The position numbers and the translations under genes were made by a program. Below, one piece after another: positions 47,501-59,500 of a stretch of DNA of 64,000 bases (within the stretch, counting starts at the first letter, position 1; each line of letters starts with the position of its first letter). The stretch is from Chamaelirium japonicum (Eukaryota > Streptophyta > Magnoliopsida > Liliales > Melanthiaceae), in the NCBI GenBank assembly GCA_947650365.1, contig OX393557.1, forward strand, positions 27,344,885 through 27,408,884. The letters run 5' to 3'. The notes beneath the pieces are model-generated. The model was given only the letters and a program-made list of their open reading frames with translations, ran no database searches and was not told the origin of the DNA.

Positions 47501-50500
47501 AGCGCGATACCAATGCCCGTTTTGACCGTCTGGACCAAGTTCCACCTCGAACTCCCCCACCCATGGACCCTCAGGATTTTCGGCCACCTTGGCAGAACAA
47601 TCAAGATCCGGATGAACAATACCTCCGGAGCATCAGGCTAGAAGTGCCCGCTTTCGATGGTCGGCATGATCCCCAATTCTTCCTAGACTGGCTCCAATCC
47701 ATGGACCGGTATTTCGCCTGGTACCCATTAACGGAACCCCGGAAGGTCCGTTTTGCCGCGATGAAACTCAGTGGCCCTGCCAGTCAGTACTGGACTAACG
47801 TCGAAGCCTTGAGAGTGGCCCGAACCTAAGACCCCATCGATACTTGGGTAGCCATGAAGAACGAACTGAAGGGGAAATACGTGCCACCTTCCTATCAAGC
47901 GCGTCTCTTGGATCAGTGGCATCAATTCACTCAAGGTAACAAGTCAGCGAGGGACTACGTCGCCAAGTTTGACGAGTTCTTGACCCGCTGCAACGTTCTA
48001 GGGACTGAGACCCCTTTTCAGGTTTTATCCCGTTTCCGGTCAGGCCTAAGAGAGGACCTGAGGAACGAGCTTCTCGCTCGAGATGTTACGAAGCTAGAAA
48101 GGGCCTACGCTTTAGTACAAGATCTTGATAGTATTAGGTCCACCCACTCTCATCGGGGCCAAGATTCCCGAAGTCACGCCCCACGTCCTTCCTCGAGTAA
48201 TTATCCGAGTCGGCCTAATCCCAACCAATCCCAACCCAGGGCAGACCCCACGAGTCGGAGCAACGAAAGGGACAGTCGTGGTAAGGGCCATGAGAGGGAC
48301 TTTTCCAAAGTCAGTCCCCTCATCAAATGCTACAAGTGCCAGGGTTATGGGCACGTGGCTGCGAATTGCCCTAGCCCCGTCAAAATCAACATCATTGATG
48401 GCACACCTGTTGAGGCCCTGGAATCAGACGTGGATGGGTTCGTTTACCAAGCTGATGAAGATGAAGGAGACTTTGATGAAGAGGGCGATGACGTCACCCT
48501 AGGTTGCCTTAGGCGCACAGCCCCCACTGAGTTGGCCGTTGTAAGGTGCGCCTTGTCACAGCCCAAAGAACAAGATGATTGGAGGCGTACCAACATCTTT
48601 CACACCTTTACCCGAATCGGAGATAAGAACTGCAAAGTGATCATCGACAGTGGAAGTTGCGTCAACGCAGTTTCGTCTGCCGTGATCTCCAAGACTGGGT
48701 TGAAGGCAGTCCCCCATCCCAGACCATACCAAGTATCCTGGATCAACTCAACGGCAATGGAGGTCAAGCAAAGATGTTTGGTCCCCATAAACTTCAATGC
48801 CTACCAGGAGAAGATCTGGTGTGATGTTTTGACGATGGATGTGGGTCAAGTCATACTAGGACGGCCCTGGCTCTTCGATAACGATGTTCTCATCTACGGC
48901 CGATCCAACATGTGCCTGTTTGAACATGAAGGCAAGAAAATTAAATTGTTACCCTCTCAACCCAAGAGTGGTCAGTCTGCGCAACAGCCCACCTCCAAGA
49001 AGAAAACCAGCAACGTCAGTTTGATCGGTGCCAAAGAATTGAGCCTCGAGCTGGAAAAAGGGGCTCCAATCATGATCCTTGCAGCCCGGGAAGTTCCGAA
49101 AGAGTCCACCCAAGTTATTCCACTAGAGGTTGCCCCAGTACTGAAAGAGTTCGCCGATGTCTTCCCTGAGGACCTCCCAGACCAACTACCTCCGATGCGT
49201 GACATACAACACGCCATCGACTTGGTTCCTGGAGCCAGCCTCCCCAACCTGCCCCACTACCGAATGAACCCTACAGAACATGCCGAGTTGAAGTGGCAGG
49301 TTGATGAATTATTGAAGAAGGGTTTCATCAAAGAAAGCATGAGTCCTTGCGCGGTCCCAGCTCTGCTTACGCCCAAGAAGGATGGAACCTGACGCATGTG
49401 CGTAGACAGCCGTGCCATCAATAAGATAACGGTCAAATACCGTTTCCCTATCCCTCGCCTGTATGATCTGTTAGATCTAATGTCTGGAGCCACAGTCTTC
49501 TCCAAAGTTGACTTGAAGAGTGGTTACCACCAAATTCGCATCCGCCCTGGAGATGAATGGAAGACGGCATTTAAGACCAATGACGGACTGTACGAATGGA
49601 TGGTTATGCCGTTCGGACTGACCAATGCGCCTAGCACTTTCATGAGAGTCATGACACAAGTACTCCGCCCTTTTATGAGAAAATTTTTGGTGGTATACTT
49701 CGATGACATACTCATTTATAGCCAATCCCAAGCACAGCATTTAGACCATCTTCGGCAAGTCTGTGCCGTGCTAAGAAAGGAAGAGCTGTTCGCCAATCCT
49801 AAAAAGTGCACTTTCCTTACCACCGAAGTCCACTTCCTCGGTTTTGTCGTATCTGTCAACGGGGTTTCTGCCGACCCGGAAAAGGTCCGCGCCATTGAAG
49901 AATGGCCTGAACCCAAGAACATCCGGGATGTCCGAAGCTTCCACGGTCTCGCCACCTTTTACAGAAGGTTCATCAAGGGGTTCAGTACCATTACGGCCCC
50001 AATCATAGACTGTCTAAAAAAGGGCGAGTTTGAGTGGACGAGTGCTGCCACTAGGACTTTCCTGGAAATCAAAAAGCGAATGGTTGAGGCCCCTGTGATG
50101 CGCCTCCCAGATTTCACCAAAGTCTTCGAAGTAGCCTGTGACGCCTCCGGAATCGGCATTGGGGGCGTCCTCTCCCAAGAAGGTCATCCTGTCGCGTATT
50201 TTAGCGAGAAGTTGAATGAAACTCGACAGCGATACTCTACGTACGATAAGGAATTCTATGCCGTGATCCAATCGCTTCGCCACTGGCGAGACTACCTGCT
50301 TCCGCAAGAATTCGTTATCTACTCTGACCATGAGGCCCTACGGTATATCTACTCACAGAAGAAGCTTAACGCACGGCATGGTCGCTGGGTTGAGTTCCTC
50401 CAGGACTACACTTTCGCCCTGCGTCATAAGGCGGGAGTAGAAAACAAGGCGGCCGACGCCCTCAGTCGCCGCATGTTCGTTCTGTCTAAGTTGACCGCTT

Positions 50501-53500
50501 CGGTCGAAGGTTTTGAAAAATTGAGGGCCGAATACGAATCTTGTCCCGATTTCGGTGAAGTCTATGCTGCACTAGTAGACGGCACAGTTCAAGAAATAGA
50601 CGGATACCTCATGCAAAACGGGTACCTCTTCCGTGGCCATCGGCTGTGCATTCCCCGAACATCCCTTCGTGAATTCCTTATTTGGGAGCTTCATGCGGGT
50701 GGTCTTGCTGGCCATTTTGGCGTTAACAAGACCGTCGAGGCCGTCGAGTACCGATTTTATTGGCCGAGCCTAAAACGTGATGTCGCCAGACATGTGGGTA
50801 GGTGTCATGCTTGTCAACTGGCCAAGCAGAGAAAGCAAAACACTGGCTTGTACACCCCCCTCCCAGTTCCTAACTGCCCCTGGCAGGACATTAGTATGGA
50901 CTTCGTACTCGGCCTCCCGAAAACCCTGCGAAAACATGACTCGGTCTTGGTAGTGGTAGACCGATTCTCTAAAATGGCTCACTTCCTCCCGTGCTCTAAA
51001 ACTTCCGATGCCTCCCACGTCGCAAAAATCTTCTTTGATGGCATCGTGAGGTTACATGGGTTACCCAAAACCATCGTGTCGGATCGAGATGTCAAGTTTA
51101 CCAGTTTCTTCTGGAAGACTCTCTGGCATAAGTTAGGAACAAAGCTCCAATTTTCCACGGCATTCCACCCCCAAACCGACGGTCAAACCGAGGTAGTCAA
51201 TCGGAGCTTGGGGAATCTTCTGCGAACATTAGTGGGTGAACACGTTGGGAGTTGGGATCTGAAACTGTCAATAGCCGATTTTGCATATAATTCATCTGTT
51301 AATAGAACTACCGGCATGAGTCCACATGAAATTGTCCATGGTTTTAAGCCTAGGCAACCCATAAATCTCATTCCCATGGCTAATCATCATAGAGTCTCTG
51401 AGTCTGCATCTGCATTTGCATCACACATGCATGAACTACATAAAGAAATCAGTAACAAAATTGAGCAGAGCAATGCTGACTATAAATTACGAGCCGATGC
51501 CCGAAAACGAGTTCAAACTTTTAACATCGGGGATTATGTGATGGTCCGGCTCCGCCCGGAACGGTTTCCCCCGGGGACTGTTAAGAAACTACATGCACGC
51601 AGTGCCGGCCCCTTTCGGATCCTAAGGAAGATAAATGACAATGCCTATGTTATCGACCTACCTGAGGGTTTTGGCATTAGTCCGACTTTCAATATCGAAG
51701 ATTTAGTGGCCTACAAGGGCCCAAATTTCAACCCTAGTAACCCTCTGGTAGAGCCAACCTTGGACCCTGTTTCTGAGAGCACCTCCTTACCTCCACTACC
51801 CCAAAATATCCCAAATCCCACAGCAGACGACATTGATAAAATTCTAGATGACGAGATCGTCTCTGGTAGAGACGGTGGAACCCGAAGGTATCTGATTCGC
51901 TGGAAAGGAAAGCCCTCATCTGAGGATACATGGATAGAGCGAGAAGAACTGCAACGGCTTGACCCGGACCTGCTGGAGCTATACGAGAGCCGCACCGAGC
52001 CTTACTCGACGGAGTCGAGCTCTCTCCCACCCGGGGAGAATTATGGGGACATCGAGCAGCGCCCATGGCGCGTGTACCAGCGCAGGAGGCGCCACATGAG
52101 CCTATGGCTCTGATCAGACAGTCAGCACCATTATGGATGTTGTTTATTTATTTTGTTTCTTGCATTGTGTTTTTAGTCCCACCTCGGCTTTCAGGGACTT
52201 TCGCTTGTTATCGCAGGCCTTTATATAGGCCTGCCCATGGAACATGTAATGATATTGAATGAATAATAAAATTCTCGTTTTCCCTCCACATGTGTGTTGA
52301 GAGAACCAGGGTGAGGCGTGTGAAACCCCAACCCCAAGCCTAGGTGTGTGAAACCCTAGGATCCGATTAGGCGTGTGAAACCCTAACCTGAAACCCTAAT
52401 CTTTCCCCTTTTCCTTTCCCTAAACCCCCACCGCCGCCCCTCAGCTCTCTCCCTCTCTCTCTCCCCGAGCCTGTCCCCTTCCTTCCCTGTTCGTGCCGCC
52501 CGTCTCCCCACCCCGATCCCCCCTTCTCTTCCCCTCCTGCTCCCCATCCGATCCCGGACCCCAGCTGCCCGACTCCTCCCTCCTGCCCCATCCGGCCCGG
52601 CCCGATACCCCCTTCCCCACCCCGATCCCCTCCTCTTCCCCTCCTGCTGCTGCCCACCCGACCCCAGCCCCCAACCGCCCGACTCCTCCCTCCTTCCCCA
52701 TCCGGCCCGGCCCGATACCCTCTTCCCCACCCCGATCCCCTCCTCTCCCCCTCCTGCTGCTGCTCACCCGATCCCAGCCCCAGCCGCACGACCCCCCCCC
52801 CCTCCCTCCTCCTCCATCCGGCCCGGCCCGATACCCTGTCCCCACCCCTCCCTACAGCCAACCGAACCCCTCCTCCCCTTGTCACCCGATCCCCTCCCCT
52901 CTCGGCCTCTCTCGCAATCCGATCCGATCCGACCCGGACCAACCCACCATCCTCTCACCGCTCCGACATGCTCCCATGGCGGACCCCGACGTGGACCATG
53001 GAATGATCGAAGACGAAGACGGGTACCTCGACATCGACTCCCCCTTCCTCGACTTTCAATTCTCGGAAGGAGAGAGCGTGGAGGAATACGTGGAACGGAT
53101 CTCCTACACCGTGGTTTGCGACGCTGAAGCCCGCCTCGGCATCAGCGAGTGGCATCGTCGCTGGCACCCTGACGCGCCGGTGCATCGGAACATTGTGTGC
53201 CTCCACCTGCTCGCAAATCCTCGCCCCGAGACGAGCGCAACCCCGGAGGCCCCAACACCACCACCGCCTCGCCCGGAAGTCCTGCCGACTCCGGAGAACG
53301 CTCCTGCGCCACCATCTTCCCCTCCTCAGTAAGGATTCCTCTACTCGATCAGGTACCATCGTGCTTTACCCATTGGATCTCTAGTATATTATCATTGCCA
53401 ACTGCTGCCCCTGTCGTGAGGATTGAGTGTCCACCTGCCCGTAGCACTGCTAATCTAAATATTGCAAGTAGGACTATTAGCCGGTAATTTTAAGCATAGT

Positions 53501-56500
53501 TTATTTATCGCCTGGATTCGATAAGTGATTGGCACTGTGATAGTAGTCCCAAAAGCATATGCCCATGTTAATTGGTTGAATCGCTTATTCCGCTTGGTAT
53601 CGAAATTCATAGTTACGCCCTACCTGCTCAAATAATTAATAACATTATCCTCACCTGCATTGTTTTGCATCAAGGTGTCCTTTGTCTGAAAACTCTTTTT
53701 TTTCTGTAAAGGTCCAAATTATTCAGTAACTTCTTCTGTGTTACTTTTTATTATATGTCCTCCACACAAGCTTATGCTTTGCAAATTGCAGTAGTGGAGG
53801 TCTCGTTGCATATGCTGATGCAAAATCAGACCTTGCTGATGATTCATCTCAAGCAGCTGCTAAGAAGAAGGTGGTAGTTCTAGGAACTGGTTGGGCTGGT
53901 ATGAGTTTCCTGAAGAACCTAGATAGTTCCTTGTACGACGTACAGGTGGTATCACCTCGTAACTATTTTGCATTTACGCCTTTGCTACCAAGTGTCACAT
54001 GTGGAACAGTTGAAGCACGCAGCATTGTTGAGCCGATCCGCAAGATCATGAAAAAGGTAAAGATGCTTTGTTGAGATAGACATTACTTGTTCTATGTTTA
54101 CCCGTAGGATAAGTTCTATATGTGATAATAACTTAATAAGTATTCTTGCCTCAAAACTTTCCTTGTTATATCCTTTTATCTAATTTGTAAATCGTTAGTC
54201 TTTAATAGTAGAAGTTGACTTTATTTGAATATAATTCAGGTGATAAAACATTTCTTGAAGAAACTGAGAAGCTAGAAATAACAAAATTCATGATGATGAT
54301 TTTAGAAGAAAATATAACAACAGTGAGAATGAATGCTACATTGTAAGATATATTGCAATGACAGTGAGAATGACTGCTCTAGTAAAACAGTAAGGAAGTT
54401 TTTACTGTGATGTGATGTTCATTCATGGAAATTTATTGGCTTGGTTAAGAAAAGTTGTCTTCTAGCATAGTTTTGTAGATGCAACAGTGGCATATATCTT
54501 CAGATATTTGAGAATGCAACATAATTCCCGCTACTGATGGAATCGGCACATAAAAGAATATTGGAGAACACTCGTCTGAATTTCGAAGAGAGGACTCTGT
54601 TGTGGGTTTGTATTTGGGACTTCACCACTTCTCCTTCATTGTCTTGATGCAATGTTACTTGGCTTCCGATCTTTGTATCTGTCCTAATTTCTACATTGCC
54701 TGGTTTTATCTGCTCTAGTCGAAAATATGTTTATACTTATTATCTGTAGGAATAAATTTGATCTAGTCCATGAAGTATCAGTGTTATTGTTCTTTGGCAG
54801 AAAGGGGGTGATATTAAATTTTGGGAAGCTGAGTGTTTCAAGATTGATCCAGTAGACAAGAAAGTCCACTGTCGTTCTAATATTGGAACAAATTTGGATG
54901 GCAATAGTGAGTTTCTGGTTGATTATGACTACTTGGTAATAGCACTTGGAGCCCAGGCGAATACATTTAACACCCCTGGTGTGGTGGAGCATTGTCACTT
55001 TCTGAAGGTACATTTTCCACCCTCTAAACAAGAATGCTGTATTTGTTGATTAGCATGCAGTGATGGTAACTATCTTAGGGGTTTTTACTGTGAATTCACC
55101 ATATACAATTCTTTGAACACATTAGCTTGAAATACAAGGCAGGCTGGTTTTCATCATGCTTCTAGATTTGTTCAGAGCTAGGCACGGATGTTGTTATTTC
55201 CACATACCTAACGATTTTGTATGACTATGACTACTCTCACATCACAACATTTATGCCCTTTTATCATCACTTAAGTTGTTATCAGATATGTGGGCGGTTA
55301 TTAGCTTTCAGATTTGATCTAGTCTCAAATGAATCCTCTGGTTTTGCAAAATATGATATTTACTTGCATGATTGCATCCCATTTTAAGTCTGAATCTCAT
55401 GTTACTAAAGGACACCTGTTTATGCAGGAAGTAGAGGATGCTCAGAAAATTCGTGGGAGCGTGATGGATTGTTTTGAGAGGGCTAGCCTTCCAAACCTAA
55501 GTGACGATGAGAGGAAGAAGAACCTTCATTTTGTTATAGTTGGTGGTGGTCCAACTGGTGTTGAATTTGCTGCGGAGTTGCATGATTTTGTCTCAGAAGA
55601 TTTGGCGAAGTTATATCCTATGGTGCGAGACCTAGTGAAAATATCTGTCATCGAGGCCGGAGGGCATATTCTTACTATGTAAGAAAGAGATTGGTATTGT
55701 CAACCCTATTCTGTTTCATTGGTTAGTTAATATTTATTACAAATCAATCGAATTGTGTATCGTATGTTCATGTGCCATCTATTCTCTTATATAACTCAGA
55801 TAACTTGTGTGTGTCTATGGTGCTTCTAACAGCCAGCTCCACTCTTCTCACTGACTATATCATGCAGCATCATGTGAATATTGTAGAAAGAACAAAAAAT
55901 AACTTCAGACTTGATACTTTATTCTATGTGTTTGTATCCCCTCTGTGAACATACTGTGGTCATGAGTCCACATGCAGTGGTCATGCTTATTATTCTATAC
56001 TGCACATGTGATTGTCTTGCCTGGTATGTCGCACTAGCAACAAAATATTACAGATTAATCTTTGTGGCAATACAATCAATACACAAAACAAGATCTAGAT
56101 GAACACGAGAAATATTAGAAAATAAAAGAGACAAGTGACATGTGTGATTCACCCAAAATTGGGCTACGTCCACGAGGAAGTGAGAGAACTCCCATTATTC
56201 CAATAGAATATTACAATGCACAACAATTTCACCAGTAAAAAGAAATAAGAAAGACCACCTTCTTGATGGTGACCAAACCCTTAGTTAAGATTTTCCCAGA
56301 AACTCTGGTACAAGTTCCCGATGGGTCATATGAGAAACTAACATCAAGTGACACCACAAGAAAGCTGAGGAAATCCTATCCAAAGAAGCGTTAGCACGAT
56401 TTGCTAATAAAGAAAAAAAATGTTTTTTTTTCTCTTCCTTCAGCCTCTTTCTTTATATTTTTTATTTCTCCCTATTTTTGGCTCGACATTAGCCTTACAT

Positions 56501-59500
56501 CAAAATCGACTTTTGGCATTGTGCACAATAATTATGATTTACCAAGCTTAACTTTTCACAAGACGTGGACTCGTTCCCCACTTGAATTCGCACTGCGGGT
56601 CTGCAGTAATACCTGTGGGCGCCCGGGTGAGCTTGTAGACAGTAGAAGGCTACAGGTTTTGCCCGGGTAGAAATTTCCGGGCGAAATTTTAGGTAGAGCT
56701 ATTTTGGGCTCGGGTTCGTTATGGTTTCGTCCGAGCGAATACCATGGGCACTCGTGCGAATCCTGTAGCAACTGAGGGTTAGTTGCACGGGATTTTAACT
56801 ATTTACGAGATTTCTCCTTTAGGGTTGGTGGTGTTTGTCACAGTTCTTTGACGGCTTAGGGTTTCTACTTCAGGCTTCTCAATTGCGTGTGAGAGACGAA
56901 GGGAGATCGTGGGGATCAAGAGAGGGAGAATTTTCCCTTGAGATCCGCTGGAGGCGAGGATGAAGATGGTTGTATTCTCCTATCTAATTTCATAGTGCTC
57001 CAATGGGCTGTGACCAACATCCATAGAGGTAGAGCTTTTCCAAACTTCATGAACAAATCCCTATGTCATGTGTGATTACTTCTTCCTCTTTACTTTTGTG
57101 ATTTTTTTTTGATCGTATCAATTCTCTTCAGATCATCAGAGATCCGAAATCCTAATTTGCTTTTGCGAGCGATAGGCGGCAGTTCTACTTCTACCTCGTT
57201 AGGGTTATTCCACGCCAACAGGATCCACGATGGTATTCCCCCTAGGCTTATCTTTTCCTTCCTCTATGTCTTTCTTATTTTCATTCTTTGCTAGAATTTC
57301 CTGCAAAACTGCATGGTATCACATCTGAAGACCTATCTTTGATAATTTTTTGATGCCCTAATCATGCCCTATTCACGATAGATTTGTCCTTGGTTGTTGG
57401 AAGTCATTGCTGCCCTATTTTGCCCTCTTTTTGTACTATTTTTTCACTCCGTTTTATTCAAAATTTGCTGGTGTTCTCTTAAACATTATGTGTAGAGTTT
57501 AATTTTTGTAATAGTATTGATGCTCTAATTGTTGGGTCTTGACCTGTGTCTCCCATTTTATTCCTATCGATCGAAGACATACGGTTAATAGTCCTAGTTT
57601 GCTAGCTTTATTAGTGTTTTATGTACAATTATATTGATAAAACATGTCTAGTTGATAATCAATAGGGTAGCCAGTATTTAGGATTGTGTACCGACATAAG
57701 TGTCCACTTCTTCTTCTTTTTTTTTTGAGAAACATAAGTGTCCACTTCAAGTTGGTATTAGAGCTTGAAAGACCTTGTTTCAGGATTGACAAGCCTTTGA
57801 AATCAGCAAATAAGTGTCATCTTTGCTTGTTGATTCTGTATATTAATTTACATAGTGTGCTTGATTTCTCTTCTAGTGATAAAAGTCATAATATTGTACG
57901 ATGTGAATCATCTGTGTGCTGTCCGCATCATTAGAGCCTATATAAAGTGCACACACTCATTCTAGAAAACACCATATTGTTGTCCTTTCATGAAATACTC
58001 TATATTACATCACATATAGCATTCATAAGGATGTAGAGGTGCTAAGCACATCCTAGGGGTTGTATTTTTGGTTTCGCACCTATTCACTTTTCGGAGAACC
58101 TGAGCATCCGCAAACATAGGTTCTTAGTCACTAGACAATCCGTTAGTCCATCCAATTCCATGGCGGATCATGGGCACCTGTATAGAGCGATGCAAGATCA
58201 TCCACACAACGCACCACAACCACGGGGGGCTTGGCAAGAGGCAACACACGAGATGCTAAACCAACATTCCACCATACTGAGAGAAATCTCCAATCACTTA
58301 GGGATGCTTCCACAAGATAGATGCTTATATCAGTGGAGACAAGCCGCAAATCATGTTAAAGGACAAGAATAGAACGAAGAAGAAAATCCCAAAAGGTAGG
58401 TAAATATGATATTAGCTTGAATTGAAGACAATCAATTTGGAAAACCAAGAAAACTGAGAGCTTGACAACTACGAGAACCATCTTGAGGATTCAAGTTACA
58501 TATCGCAAGTGCCTTACAAGTATCCCAACGATTTGGAGTGCGCATAGATGTTGAAGATTTTCGAGGGACGTCGATGCCTTCCTTGATTGGATTGAAAACA
58601 TCAAGCACTTCTTTAAATAAAAGGACCTTCCTGACGACAAGAAGGTTAAGTTAGTTGCAATGAAGCTGAAAAGAGCTACTTTAGTCTGTTGGCGAAAATT
58701 TCATATAACTTGAGCCCGTAGGTGCAAAGCAAAGTAAAGATTACTACATTGGATAAGATTGAGAGACAAATATGTACCTTCGGATTATTAATCGATGCTA
58801 CATCAAAAGCTACGTGGATTGCATCAAGGAAACAAGTCGGTGCAAAAATGCATCGAAGAATTTGATCAGCTTACCATTTAGAAGTTAGAACGCAAATCTT
58901 GAGGATGAACAGAAAACGGCACGATACATAGCTGGGTTGTGCCTTCCCTTCTAGAATGCCTTGGCTATGCATACGATCCTAACGGTTGAGGATGCATCTA
59001 GATGTGTGCTAATGGCAGAAAAATATCACGTAGAGGACATTCCGAATAGATGTAGTGCCCCGAGGTCCCATTGGCACCAATCTTGTTGGGAAGGGCACCT
59101 CATCAAGCATGATACCACCCTAACTCAAACCTTTGCAAAAACCAAGAAGTCCACATGACAGTGAGTAAAGAGATCGCTAAGTTCTAGGATCCCACCCACA
59201 AGGACCATCATTCAAGTATTTCGAGTGTGGCAACCAAGGACATAGATTTTCTCACATTCCTAAACATCGATAAGCTCTAACTCATTTTTTTGATAGCATA
59301 GAGAACAATGTGGATCTTGGAACAATATAAGACCAACGAAGATCTAGTAGACGATGATGGCTAGACACAACATGAAGAGCCCACTAAGGTGACAATTGAG
59401 GGAAATGAGAAAGTACACGTGCTAGTGATCCATCGAGTACTTACTACTCTTAGAACTCTAGAGTCTGATCAATGGATTGGCCAAAGTATCTTCCACACTA

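Larger units (their letters stand above)
45641..53672 (+). mobile_element. Ty3/gypsy chromovirus-type LTR retrotransposon
   Basis: An 8032-bp element in NDB intron 1, same strand as the gene. LTRs lie at 45641-47273 and 52041-53672, with the perfect 5-bp duplication AGGTG at 45636-45640 and 53673-53677. It has a Met-tRNA primer site, one long gag-pol frame with domain order gag-zinc knuckle-protease-RT-RNase H-integrase-chromodomain (gypsy order) and a polypurine stretch before the 3' LTR. About 22 LTR differences in 1.63 kb were counted by eye (about 1.3%), so insertion is recent. Two in-frame stops make this copy defective unless helped. The clade within chromoviruses was not determined. 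Confidence 0.95.
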
